From contig NZ_PKQP01000012.1 of NCBI RefSeq assembly GCF_002887735.1, positions 1 to 64,000 on the forward strand: 64,000 nucleotides of DNA. Direction: 5' to 3'. Origin of the DNA: Stenotrophomonas bentonitica (GTDB lineage Bacteria > Pseudomonadota > Gammaproteobacteria > Xanthomonadales > Xanthomonadaceae). The notes under the pieces are model-generated. The model did not search any database. It worked only from the letters and a program-made list of their open reading frames with translations, and was not told the DNA's origin. A program made the position numbers and the translations under genes. Positions 1 to 8,078 of the stretch are shown one piece after another (within the stretch, counting starts at the first letter, position 1; each line of letters opens with the position of its first letter).

Positions 1-6
1 CGGCCC

Positions 7-801
7 GTGACGACCCTGGCGCCCCATCGGCGGGCCGTCTTCCTTTCCGACGTCCACCTTGGCTCACGCCACTGCCACGCCGCCGAACTGGCCAGGTTCC
101 TGGCCGGGCTGCGCTGCGAGCGCCTGTATCTGGTGGGCGACATCATCGACCTGTGGTGGATGGCGCACCGCCGGACCAGTTGGCGGCCGGCGCACAGCGA
201 GGTGATCCAGGCCCTGCACGCGCTGCAGCGGGCCGGCACCCGGATCATCTATATCCCGGGCAACCACGATGCTTCGCTGCGCAAGGTCTGCGGGCTGATG
301 CTGCCGGCCATGCAGGTACGCCGGCGGGCGATCCACGTGACCGCCGACGGACGGCGGCTGCTGGTCGTGCATGATGACGACTACGACGGCATCACTCATT
401 TCGGTGGCCTGCAGGAGCGCTTCGGTGACTGGCTGTACTACCGCATCCTGACCGGCAATCACCTGCTCAACGCGGTCCGACGGCGGCTGGGTCAGCGCTA
501 CTGGTCTCTCTCTGAATTCCTCAAGAAGCGCAGCGGCGCGGCCGAACGCTACATCGAACGCTTCGTCCAGGCCGGGCTCGAGGATGTGCGTCGGCGTGGG
601 CTGGACGGGATCGTCTGCGGGCACATCCACCGCGCCGCACTGGTGGAGCGCGACGGGCTGATCTATGCCAACGACGGCGACTGGGTCGAGAGCCTGACTG
701 CGCTGGCCGAGGAGCCGGATGGCAGCCTGCGGCTGCTCGATCACACCGGGCAGACCCTGGCGGCACTGCCCGGCAACGCTGCACTGGCCAGAGCGGCCTG
801 A
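7..801 (+). CDS. LpxH-like metallophosphoesterase
   Basis: A 264-residue calcineurin-type phosphoesterase. The dinuclear metal motifs are visible in order: SDVHLG with D15 and H17, GDIID with D45, GNHD at 85-88, and GHIH at 205-208. This is the fold of UDP-2,3-diacylglucosamine hydrolase (LpxH), which cleaves UDP-diacylglucosamine in lipid A synthesis. The larger LpxH-like relatives often carry the name without proof, so substrate is inferred only. A GTG start at base 7 is used. The frame is open to the window edge, so a start further left is possible. The next gene begins 48 bases downstream in the same direction. Confidence 0.8.
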   Translation: MTTLAPHRRAVFLSDVHLGSRHCHAAELARFLAGLRCERLYLVGDIIDLWWMAHRRTSWRPAHSEVIQALHALQRAGTRIIYIPGNHDASLRKVCGLMLPAMQVRRRAIHVTADGRRLLVVHDDDYDGITHFGGLQERFGDWLYYRILTGNHLLNAVRRRLGQRYWSLSEFLKKRSGAAERYIERFVQAGLEDVRRRGLDGIVCGHIHRAALVERDGLIYANDGDWVESLTALAEEPDGSLRLLDHTGQTLAALPGNAALARAA

Positions 802-849
802 GCAGAATGGCATCAACGCAGCGCCAGGCCCGGCTGCTAGCATCGGCCG

Positions 850-1926
850 ATGGACTCCCTCACCCAGATCGTACTCGGCGGCGCGGTCGCCGCCGCCATC
901 GCACCGGCCGGCCATCGCCGCGCCGCCCTGTTGGCCGGTGCCGCGCTCGGCACCCTGCCGGACCTGGACGCGCTGCTGCTGGCGTTCACCGCCGCCGATC
1001 CGGTGGCGCTGATGGTCGAGCACCGCAGCTACAGCCACTCGCTGCTGGTGCTGCCGTGGGTGGCCGCGCTGATCTGGTGGCTGTTCAAACGCTTTGGTCA
1101 CGGCCGGGTGGCGCAGGCGCCGGGCCGCTGGTTCTGGGCGATCGCGCTGGCGCTGATCACCCATCCGCTGCTGGATGCCTTCACCGTCTACGGTACCCAG
1201 CTGTGGTGGCCGTTCACCCCGCACCCGACGATGTGGGCCAGCGTTTTCATCATCGACCCGCTTTACACCGTGTGGCTGCTGCTCGCCTGTGCAGTGGCGT
1301 GGTTCGCGCGGGCGCGGCCGTTGGCGCAGAAGGCGCTGGTGGCCGGCTTGGTGCTCAGCAGTGGCTACCTGGTCTGGTCGCTGCTGGCCAAGCACAGTGT
1401 CGACCGCGAGGCCGACCGCGCCCTGGCCGCGATGGGGCTGGGCGATGCGCCGCGCTTCTCGGTGGCGATGCCGTTCAACACGCTGCTCTGGCAGGTCGTC
1501 GCGATGACGCCCAACGGGTATGTGATTGGCGAGCGCTCGCTGATCGCCGACCGCGGCCCGATGACCTTTGAAGGCCATCCCTCCAACGTGCAGGCCCTGC
1601 GCCAGGCGGCCATGCTGCCGGCCGTGCAGCGCCTGAACTGGTTCAACCGCGGCTTCATGCGCGCGCAGGTGGTCGATGGCGAGCTGCGGCTGAGCGATCT
1701 GCGCATGGGCCTGGAACCGGACTACACCTTCACCTTCGCGGTGGCCCGGGCCGAGGGCGGGGGCTGGGCCGCGATCACGCCGCGGCAGCTGCGCCCGGCG
1801 TATGAAGGGGAGCAGGGCAGGGCGATGGTGAAGCGCCGGTTCTCGGCGATGTGGCAACGCATCTGGCATGCACCGGCGAGCACCGAGGTGATCGCACCCA
1901 AGGCAGGTTGGACGGAGGCACCGTGA
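850..1926 (+). CDS. YdjM/DUF457-type membrane-bound metal-dependent hydrolase
   Basis: A 358-residue inner-membrane protein starting MDSLTQIVLGGAVAAA, typical of the YdjM/DUF457 family (putative metal-dependent hydrolases). Conserved polar motifs HRSYSHS near residue 58 and THPLLDAFTVYGTQ near residue 107 lie beside hydrophobic segments and are the likely metal site. The C-terminal third is soluble. The physiological substrate is unknown for the family. Its stop overlaps the start of the next gene by 4 bases (GTGA), so the two are probably translationally coupled. Confidence 0.8.
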   Translation: MDSLTQIVLGGAVAAAIAPAGHRRAALLAGAALGTLPDLDALLLAFTAADPVALMVEHRSYSHSLLVLPWVAALIWWLFKRFGHGRVAQAPGRWFWAIALALITHPLLDAFTVYGTQLWWPFTPHPTMWASVFIIDPLYTVWLLLACAVAWFARARPLAQKALVAGLVLSSGYLVWSLLAKHSVDREADRALAAMGLGDAPRFSVAMPFNTLLWQVVAMTPNGYVIGERSLIADRGPMTFEGHPSNVQALRQAAMLPAVQRLNWFNRGFMRAQVVDGELRLSDLRMGLEPDYTFTFAVARAEGGGWAAITPRQLRPAYEGEQGRAMVKRRFSAMWQRIWHAPASTEVIAPKAGWTEAP

Positions 1927-2363
1927 CCGAACGGTTTGAAATGGAGATCAATGGCACGCGCTACACCCGGCTGGCCGATGTACCGCCGGAGTACCGCGCG
2001 CTGTTGCTGGATGTGACCCCGGGCCGCTCCGCCGAGCAGCCGGCGGTGCCGTTGCGCGAGATCCTGCACAAGGCCAGGGCACAGCCGGACCGCGCGCGTC
2101 AGCAGCAGGTGCTGCTGGAGGAACTGCACAAGGTCGACCCGGAGCGGGCGCGGCGCATGCAGAACAAGCTCACCGAGCGTAACCAGCGGCCGGCCACCGG
2201 CACTCTGGAAGTAGGCCACACGCCCACCGCGCGTCCGCGCGAAGGTGCCCGCCTCACCGCCGGCAGTGCGACGGTCGCCCCGGGTGATCGGGGCGGACTG
2301 GGCCTGTGGTTGCTGCTGGCCGCAGCGGTGGTGGTGACCGTGATCGCCTGGGCGACGCGCTAG
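1923..2363 (+). CDS. hypothetical protein with C-terminal membrane anchor
   Basis: A 146-residue protein that I do not recognise. The first ~100 residues are polar and charged, with a helix-prone stretch rich in Arg, Gln and Glu. Residues ~125-144 form one strongly hydrophobic segment followed by a short Arg tail, so it is probably tail-anchored with a cytoplasmic N-terminus. The GTG start at 1923 overlaps the upstream stop (GTGA), which decides the start over longer in-frame options. Coupling to the YdjM-type gene suggests a shared role at the inner membrane, but nothing in the sequence says what. Confidence 0.7.
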   Translation: MTERFEMEINGTRYTRLADVPPEYRALLLDVTPGRSAEQPAVPLREILHKARAQPDRARQQQVLLEELHKVDPERARRMQNKLTERNQRPATGTLEVGHTPTARPREGARLTAGSATVAPGDRGGLGLWLLLAAAVVVTVIAWATR

Positions 2364-2376
2364 CGCCGCCCCCCGG

Positions 2377-3204
2377 TCAGTACACCGTCGCGCGCGCCTG
2401 CACGAAGGAGAAGAAGAACACCGCGTTGGGGTCGTTCTGGACCAGGCTGAACTCGCGGCGCATCCCGTCCACCGTCTCCTGGTCGACCAGGCCGGCTTCC
2501 AGCAGCGGATCGGCCGCCGACAACAGCAGCTGCTCCCAGAACGCGATCATCGTCTTGCGACGCGCCGGCTCGCGGTTGTCCAGGTGGATGGTCTTGATCT
2601 CGGTGTGCACGTCGCGGAAGCCGCCGGCCAGCAGCAGGTTGCCGAGCTTGGCACCGACGAACGGATCGCCGCCGTGGTCGTACTGGAAATCGTTGAACGC
2701 CATCCAGTAGCGCCAGATGTGCGGCGAGTAAGGATCGAGCAGGAACGAGGCGTTCATCACTTCGGTGACATACACCGGCGAACCCGGGACCAGCACGCGG
2801 CGCACTTCGTTGAGCACCCGCGCCGGCGAAGGCACATGCTCCAGCACCCAGCACAGGAAGGCCGAATCGAACTCGCGCGCACCGAACGGCAGATTGCCGG
2901 CGTCGGCCTGCAGCAGGGTGTAGCGCTCGCGGCACCATGGGGTCTTGGCCAGGTTGGTGGCGGCAGTGGCCAGCTGCGCTTCGCTCAGGTCCACGCCGGT
3001 GACATGCAGTTCCGGGAACCGCCGCAGCAGGATGTCCGTCTGTGCCCCGACGCCGCTGCCGACTTCCAGCAGGCGCGTGGCGCCGCCGTAATCGATGCCG
3101 CTGAAGATGCTCGATTCGAACAGGCGCGACTGGGTGACCAGGCGGTGCTGCTCGGTATCGGAGAAGCCGTGGAGATAGGTCGGTGCAGTGATGGGCGGGG
3201 TCAT
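2377..3204 (-). CDS. class I SAM-dependent methyltransferase
   Basis: A 275-residue methyltransferase. SAM motif I is LLEVGSGVGAQTDIL, followed by the acidic VTGVDLSEAQL strand and LLQADAGNLPFG, then the post-motif FLCWVLEHVPSPARVLNEV typical of the UbiE/type 11 group. The C-terminal half would carry substrate specificity and gives no clue to the acceptor. It starts 9 bases after the dusB stop in the same direction, so the two are probably co-transcribed. Its 3' end converges with the small membrane protein gene at 1923-2363, only 13 bases away. Confidence 0.85.
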   Translation of the reverse strand: MTPPITAPTYLHGFSDTEQHRLVTQSRLFESSIFSGIDYGGATRLLEVGSGVGAQTDILLRRFPELHVTGVDLSEAQLATAATNLAKTPWCRERYTLLQADAGNLPFGAREFDSAFLCWVLEHVPSPARVLNEVRRVLVPGSPVYVTEVMNASFLLDPYSPHIWRYWMAFNDFQYDHGGDPFVGAKLGNLLLAGGFRDVHTEIKTIHLDNREPARRKTMIAFWEQLLLSAADPLLEAGLVDQETVDGMRREFSLVQNDPNAVFFFSFVQARATVY

Positions 3205-3213
3205 GGCGAAGGC

Positions 3214-4206
3214 TCAGGCAGCGGACGACAACGACTCGCCGGCGGCGAGGGCGTCGAAATAGTCGGTGGTCAGGGCGACCTGGCTGGCGGCATCCTCGGC
3301 GCGGTTGACCACCGCACGGAAGGCGGCGTTTTCCGGCCGGTCCTTGGCGTACCAGCCCAGGTGCTTGCGCGCGATGCGCACGCCCTGCTGCTCGCCATAG
3401 AAATCATGCAGCGCATGCAGGTGGCCCAGCAGCAGGTCGCGTACCTCGGCGACCGACGGCGGCGCCAGCAGCGCGCCGGTGGCCAGGTAATGCGCCACCT
3501 CGCGGAAGATCCACGGGCGGCCCTGGGCGGCGCGACCGATCATCACCGCGTCCACGCCGGTCTGCTTGAGCACCTGCGCGGCCTTCTGCGGTGAATCGAT
3601 GTCGCCGTTGGCGATCACCGGAATGCGCAGCGCGGCCTTGATCGCGGCGATGGTCTCGTACTCGGCGGTGCCGGTGTAGTGCTGGTCGCGGGTACGCCCG
3701 TGCACGGCCAGCGCGGCGATGCCGCTGTCTTCGGCGATGCGCGCGATCAGCGGGCCATTGCGATGGTCGCAATCCCAGCCGGTGCGGATTTTCAGGGTGA
3801 CCGGCACGTCCACCGCGTTGACCACTGCGGTCAGGATGCGCGCGACCAGATCCTCATCGCGCATCAGCGCCGAACCGGCCCAGGCGTTGCACACCTTCTT
3901 GGCCGGGCAGCCCATGTTGATGTCGATGATCTGCGCACCGTGGTCCACGTTGTAGCGCGCCGCCTCGGCCAGCTGCTGCGGCTCGGTCCCGGCGATCTGC
4001 ACGCTGATCGGGTCCGGCTCGCCGGCATGGTCCATGCGGTGGAGCGATTTGCGGGTGTTCCAGAAGCGCGGATCGGAGATGGTCATCTCCGAGGCAGCCA
4101 AGCCCGCACCCAGCTGTTTGCACAGCAGGCGGAAGGGCTTGTCGGTGACACCGGCCATCGGCGCCAGCACCACGTTGGGCTGGATGTTGTAGGGGCCAAT
4201 CTGCAT
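3214..4206 (-). CDS. dusB: tRNA-dihydrouridine synthase B
   Basis: FMN-dependent enzyme reducing uridines to dihydrouridine in the tRNA D-loop. The 330-residue protein has the N-terminal APMAGVTDKPFR, SVQIAGTEP, the catalytic-Cys motif DINMGCPAKKV, then LKIRTGWD, VHGRTRDQHYTG and VIANGDI and IGRAAQGRPWIF, all diagnostic of the DusB branch. The frame is open to 4305, but the ATG at 4206 (MQIGPYNIQ) matches the family's usual N-terminus. In many gammaproteobacteria dusB is followed by fis; here it is followed by a methyltransferase instead. Confidence 0.93.
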   Translation of the reverse strand: MQIGPYNIQPNVVLAPMAGVTDKPFRLLCKQLGAGLAASEMTISDPRFWNTRKSLHRMDHAGEPDPISVQIAGTEPQQLAEAARYNVDHGAQIIDINMGCPAKKVCNAWAGSALMRDEDLVARILTAVVNAVDVPVTLKIRTGWDCDHRNGPLIARIAEDSGIAALAVHGRTRDQHYTGTAEYETIAAIKAALRIPVIANGDIDSPQKAAQVLKQTGVDAVMIGRAAQGRPWIFREVAHYLATGALLAPPSVAEVRDLLLGHLHALHDFYGEQQGVRIARKHLGWYAKDRPENAAFRAVVNRAEDAASQVALTTDYFDALAAGESLSSAA

Positions 4207-4215
4207 GTGCGCATT

Positions 4216-4238
4216 GTAGTGCCGGCCGCTGGCCGGCA
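4216..4238 (+). repeat. GTAG-headed REP palindrome
   Basis: GTAG at 4216-4219 is followed by TGCCGGCC, loop GCT, GGCCGGCA (4220-4238), a perfect 8-bp stem. It lies just upstream of the dusB start. The layout matches the SMAG-type REPs known in Stenotrophomonas. Confidence 0.7.
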
Positions 4239-4353
4239 ACCACGCAGGGACCGGTACCTGTTCAGGCCGATCCGGAAGGGCCTGATGCGCTCCGGTCATG
4301 AGCATATGCTTGACGATTGCTTCCGCCGCCCCCAGCGGCGGCTGATGCTGGCG

Positions 4354-4380
4354 GGTTACCGGTTACCGGTTACCGGTTAC
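4354..4380. repeat. short tandem repeat, GGTTACC x 3.9
   Basis: Three perfect copies of the heptamer GGTTACC (4354-4374) plus six bases of a fourth. It lies between dusB and the 3' end of the TOMM operon. A slippage-prone repeat; no gene reads through it. Confidence 0.85.
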
Positions 4381-4386
4381 GCGCGA

Positions 4387-4410
4387 ATAGGTGCCGACCA
4401 ACGGTTGCGC
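4387..4410 (+). repeat. degenerate GTAG/REP palindrome
   Basis: ATAG then GTGCCGACC, loop AAC and a decayed right arm GGTTGCGC. The left arm is identical to intact copies at 43051 and 51557. It abuts the stop of the SagB-type gene and could act as a weak terminator for that operon. Confidence 0.5.
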
Positions 4411-5172
4411 TCAGGGCGCCGGACCACACGCATAGGCCAGCACCGCCAGATGCCGCTGCGGGTCGAGCCCGAGCAGGGCCAGCACGGCGGCGTCCTCGAA
4501 CGCGCCGATCGCGCAGCCGGCGGCGTTCATCGCCGCCACTTGCTCCCCCAGTGCGCCCAGCCAGACCCCGGCCTCGATCAATACGAAGCGGCCACCGCGC
4601 TCGCCGTACTTGGCCAGCGTGCCGGCCGGTTCGGCGATCAGGAACAGCACGGCCGCCGGGCGCTCGGGCCAATCCACGCCGAGCAGCCTGGACAGCGCCG
4701 GCCATGCGGGGCAGGGCCCCACCGGCACCAGTGCATGCCCGATCGGGTCGTACCAATGGATGCCCGGCTCTGCGGCGATCGCGTCATCGGTGCCGTACAG
4801 CGCGGCATACGCCTGGATCGGGTATTTGGCACCGCCGGACGGCAGGCGCCGCGTGTCACTGTCGCCGGGCCGGGCCCGCAGCGGGGCCAGCACGCGCCCC
4901 AGTTCCTGCGCGCCCCAGCGTGCGTCACCGAAGCGGCGGCCACTGTGGCGCTGCGCCAGGGCGTCACCCGGCTGTACCGGGTCCGGCAGGGCGATGCCGG
5001 CGGCCGCATGCACCGGGCGGGGTGGCGACCCGGGGCGTGCGGCATCTTCGGCGATACGCGTGCGCATCACCTCGGCGCGCGCGGGATTGAGCTCGCCGTT
5101 GTGCCAGAACAGATGGAACAGCGGGGCATCGTGCCAGGGGGAGGGCGGTGACGGCATGCGGTCCTCGTGCAT
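4411..5172 (-). CDS. SagB-type FMN-dependent azoline dehydrogenase
   Basis: A 253-residue nitroreductase-fold protein of the SagB family, which oxidises thiazolines/oxazolines to aromatic azoles in TOMM peptides. Family signatures in order: ALAQRHSGRRFGD (72-83), PSGGAKYPIQAYA (111-123), WYDPIGHAL (140-148), LAKYGERGGRF (187-197) with the adjacent IEAGVWLGAL helix, and the C-terminal ALLGLDPQRHLAVLAYACG. The start at 5172 overlaps the stop of the YcaO gene (ATGA); a second ATG at 5157 is possible. It is the last gene of the four-gene minus-strand operon, so it should act on peptides cyclised by that YcaO protein. Confidence 0.85.
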   Translation of the reverse strand: MHEDRMPSPPSPWHDAPLFHLFWHNGELNPARAEVMRTRIAEDAARPGSPPRPVHAAAGIALPDPVQPGDALAQRHSGRRFGDARWGAQELGRVLAPLRARPGDSDTRRLPSGGAKYPIQAYAALYGTDDAIAAEPGIHWYDPIGHALVPVGPCPAWPALSRLLGVDWPERPAAVLFLIAEPAGTLAKYGERGGRFVLIEAGVWLGALGEQVAAMNAAGCAIGAFEDAAVLALLGLDPQRHLAVLAYACGPAP

Positions 5173-6506
5173 CAGCCCAATGGATGCGGGAAGGGATTGG
5201 GAAACGCGCCGCCGTGCGGCACGCCGGGATACCGCCACGCCACGTCCTGGCAGCGGCCACCAAGGAACGGTGCACGCTCGTCGGCATGCAGGCCACTGAG
5301 CTGCGGCGACAGCACGCGCATCACCCGCAGGCCGGCCGCGGCCACATCGGTGGTGGTCAACTCGCGGTAGTACAGCGCGATGCCGGCACGGCCGAGCCGA
5401 CGCCGCAGCATGTCCAGCTCGGCAATCGCGCGCGGCGCGGCGGGGAGGACCGCGGCGCCCGGCGGGGGCAGCGTCAAGGTGCTGTCCTCCGCCGCCCGCA
5501 GCAGCGGCAGCTGCGGCCACAGCGCCGGGCGCAGGGTGTAGAAGGCGGCATGTTCGTCGAAGCTGCGCAGGGCGGCGGGATCGCGCGGCAGCCGGGCGCT
5601 TTCGCGGCCACACAGATGCGCGGCGAAGGTCAGTGCCTGCTGCCATTCCAGCAGCGCCTTGTGCAGCGCCTCGCCCGGATCGGCGCGGCAGGCGATGCCG
5701 AGGACGTAGCGGGGGCGGCCTTCGAACGGAATGCCGCCGGCGACCGCGATCACCGGGTGCGGGTTCCAGTGCTGGGTCAGGTCGAACGCCTGCAGTTCGC
5801 CCCCGCGCGCGTCCGCGAATGCCTGCCATTGGGTCGGCAGGGCGATCCGCCGGCCGGCCACGCCATTGAGCCAGGTCACCGCCAGCGCATCGCGCTCCAG
5901 CAGCTCCTGGGCCGCGCGCAGCAGCGCCAGCCAGGCCCCATCGCGGCCATCCCGCCAGGCCGCCAGACCACTGGACGTCGACGGCAATCGCGCCTGGCCG
6001 CTGCGCGGCCCCAGTCCGACCAGTTCCTGCGGCACCCAGGCCACCCGGTTGTCATCCAGTGCATGCACCGCGGCGAACAGATCGTCGTCGCGTTCGGGCA
6101 TCGGCCATGGAAAACCCGGCGTTGCGCGTTGTCGGGCCGAGAACAGCGCGAAGGCCGATTCGTCCAGGCGTTGTGCGGGCGTCAGCGCATCGCGGCGACG
6201 CACCTCCAGGCCCGCCTGCGCCGCCGCCAGTCGCTCCAGCGCCTCGGCAACCGCGCCATCGGCGGCCGCATCGGCCTCCAGCGCGACCGCGCCAGAGACG
6301 CCCTGCCAGGGATTGGCCGGATCGGCCGGGGTGGCGGCATTGTGTACGCGCCGTCCCTCGAACAAGGGCCCGGTGGCATCGCAGGGGTTGGCCTCGATCG
6401 GTTGGGCCGGGCGCACCAGACCGCAGCGCGGACGCGCCGCGCCATGCAGCAGGTGCGACGACAGCGTGGGCGTTTCCAGCGCCGCCTGCACGGCGGCGCG
6501 GCTCAT
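5172..6506 (-). CDS. YcaO-domain azoline-forming cyclodehydratase (SagD-like)
   Basis: A 444-residue YcaO protein, the ATP-using enzyme that activates backbone amides so Cys, Ser or Thr side chains close into azolines. Recognisable features are STSSGLAAW (177-185), QELLERDAL (200-208) with the ATP/Mg acidic residues, LLEWQQAL, and the C-terminus FPNPFPHPLG (435-444). That end is a PxPxP-type tail, the mark of azoline-forming YcaO proteins. The first ~110 residues are more divergent. It overlaps the upstream small membrane protein gene by 4 bases and the SagB-type gene by 3, so all three are probably made in a fixed ratio. No E1 domain is fused to it; that partner is at 7133-8059. Confidence 0.87.
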   Translation of the reverse strand: MSRAAVQAALETPTLSSHLLHGAARPRCGLVRPAQPIEANPCDATGPLFEGRRVHNAATPADPANPWQGVSGAVALEADAAADGAVAEALERLAAAQAGLEVRRRDALTPAQRLDESAFALFSARQRATPGFPWPMPERDDDLFAAVHALDDNRVAWVPQELVGLGPRSGQARLPSTSSGLAAWRDGRDGAWLALLRAAQELLERDALAVTWLNGVAGRRIALPTQWQAFADARGGELQAFDLTQHWNPHPVIAVAGGIPFEGRPRYVLGIACRADPGEALHKALLEWQQALTFAAHLCGRESARLPRDPAALRSFDEHAAFYTLRPALWPQLPLLRAAEDSTLTLPPPGAAVLPAAPRAIAELDMLRRRLGRAGIALYYRELTTTDVAAAGLRVMRVLSPQLSGLHADERAPFLGGRCQDVAWRYPGVPHGGAFPNPFPHPLG

Positions 6507-7081
6507 TTCAACACGCTCAGCCAGAGCATCATCTCGAGCGCGCCGACGGCGAACAGGCCCAGCAGCAGCCCGATGGCGATACCGATGCCGCGCCCGAGCG
6601 AGCGCCCCGCGCGCTCATAGACCAAGGCATAAATGCCGAGATACAGCCCGACGGCGACGAACAGCCCGAATATCGGGTTGGAGGTGCTGATGAAAATGCC
6701 GCCGCCGATCGCGGCCAGCGGCAAGGCGAACAGCCCCAGCAGTATCCGGCTGGTGCGGCTCAGGCCGGTTGCCGGCATCACCGGTGCCGGTGCCGCCGGG
6801 TGATCGGGAGTGACGGCACTGGGCGGTTCCTGCGGCAACGCAGGTGGCTGGCCGTGGCGCTCGGTGGGGGTATCGACGGTGACGGGGGGGATGTCTGCGG
6901 CGCTGCTGATGGCGGCGGGCGCGACGGGTTCCAGCTTGCCCAGCACCACTGCCGACAGTACCGAGGTGCCGAGCAGGGTGACGACGCAGGAACTGCAGGT
7001 AGTCGATGTCGAGCCGCCACCTGCCGCGGCAAGGTCCTGGCGCGAGGCACTGGCATCGAACTGGGTCGGCAGGCGATACAT
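6503..7081 (-). CDS. putative TOMM substrate: Cys/Ser/Thr-rich segment fused to a membrane domain
   Basis: A 192-residue protein inside the TOMM operon. Residues 1-20 look leader-like (YRLPTQFDASASRQDLAAA). Residues 21-40 are GGG followed by a run of Ser, Thr and two Cys (C29, C32), the composition of a TOMM core. A hydrophobic stretch spans 33-50, a Pro/Ala-rich linker 51-106, and three likely membrane helices lie near 113-132, 137-154 and 166-190. A good ribosome site (GGAG, 7 bases before the ATG) supports the start. No other precursor-like gene is present in the operon, so this may be the modified substrate itself. Alternatives are an immunity or export protein. Function is inferred from context and composition only. 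Confidence 0.65.
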   Translation of the reverse strand: MYRLPTQFDASASRQDLAAAGGGSTSTTCSSCVVTLLGTSVLSAVVLGKLEPVAPAAISSAADIPPVTVDTPTERHGQPPALPQEPPSAVTPDHPAAPAPVMPATGLSRTSRILLGLFALPLAAIGGGIFISTSNPIFGLFVAVGLYLGIYALVYERAGRSLGRGIGIAIGLLLGLFAVGALEMMLWLSVLK

Positions 7082-7132
7082 GGGGTCACTCCGTTGACCG
7101 AGGCGGAAACGCCCGGCGCACGCCCCACATTA

Positions 7133-8059
7133 TCACGGGCGCCCGGTGTCCCAAGGCAGCGGCAGCGGTGCAGGCATCGACATCTCACCGCCCTGGCAGG
7201 CGGGGCACCACGGCAGCCGCAGCACCCGGTCGCGTTCCCCATGCAGGCGATGCAGGTCGAGCCAGACGCTGCGTTCGAGATAGCCCAGCAACAGGTGCGG
7301 CTGATCCAGCAACGGCGCGACCAGCGCCGCGATCCGTGCCGGTTGCGCTGCGACTTCCGGCAGCGCCGGCACCACCGCTTCGCCCCAGCGGCGCAGTACG
7401 CGGTTGCCCAGGCAATACACACAGGCAGTCTGGCCGGGCGCCACATAGGGTCCAAGCGCGAGGGTGTGGTGATAGCTGAGGTCCAGCAGCAGATGCGGCT
7501 GTACCGGCATATGTGACACGTAGCGGGCCAAGGCCTGTTCCCAGCCGAGCCCGTGGCGGACCAGCACGAGGAGATCGGCATCGGCGGCGGCATCGACGCG
7601 CTGCAGGTCCGCACCAGCATGCTGGTCGAAGGCTTCGGCCAGCCCAGGCAGCGGTTCCCCGAGCCAATCCAGTGCATAGCGGCGCACAGGGCGCGCCGCC
7701 TGCGACGGCACCAGTACGCCGAGGCGCATCAACTGGCGGACCGCCGGGCCACAGTCGGCATCGTCCTGCAGAAGCGTCAGTGTGTCGTCCTGCCAATGGC
7801 CGAGGATGCGTTCGATGACCGTCGGGGTATCGGCCTCGTCGACCACATACAATTCGTCGGCGCCACCGGACACCAGCAGCAGCGGGCGCTGCGCATGGGT
7901 CTGCGAAAACAGGGCCCAGGCCGGATTGCGCGTCCAGCGCGGTGTGTCCGCGTGCGTACGTGCGTGTTGCTGACGGCCTGCTGCTGCCACTGCCACTGCC
8001 ACTGCGTACAGTCCCGGTATCCGCGAAAGCGCAAGGATAGCGGCAAACACGCTTGCCAC
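7133..8059 (-). CDS. E1-like TOMM leader-peptide-binding / cyclodehydratase partner (SagC-like)
   Basis: A 308-residue ThiF/E1-like partner protein. Residues ~57-120 have the strand-rich plus winged-helix pattern of a RiPP recognition element (LLLVSGGADELYVVD ... QLMRLGVLVPS). A degenerate adenylase region follows. Two CxxC pairs, C213/C216 in QTACVYCLGNR and C285/C288 in PWCPACQGG, would bind structural zinc. Such proteins bind the leader and present the core to the YcaO enzyme. The GTG at 8059 is the longest start; the first ~40 residues (hydrophobic, then Arg/His/Thr) look unlike the family, so a GTG further in is likely. The gene is first in the operon, 51 bases before the membrane protein gene. 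Confidence 0.8.
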   Translation of the reverse strand: MASVFAAILALSRIPGLYAVAVAVAAAGRQQHARTHADTPRWTRNPAWALFSQTHAQRPLLLVSGGADELYVVDEADTPTVIERILGHWQDDTLTLLQDDADCGPAVRQLMRLGVLVPSQAARPVRRYALDWLGEPLPGLAEAFDQHAGADLQRVDAAADADLLVLVRHGLGWEQALARYVSHMPVQPHLLLDLSYHHTLALGPYVAPGQTACVYCLGNRVLRRWGEAVVPALPEVAAQPARIAALVAPLLDQPHLLLGYLERSVWLDLHRLHGERDRVLRLPWCPACQGGEMSMPAPLPLPWDTGRP

Positions 8060-8078
8060 GTTCTGCTACGGTGCGCGC

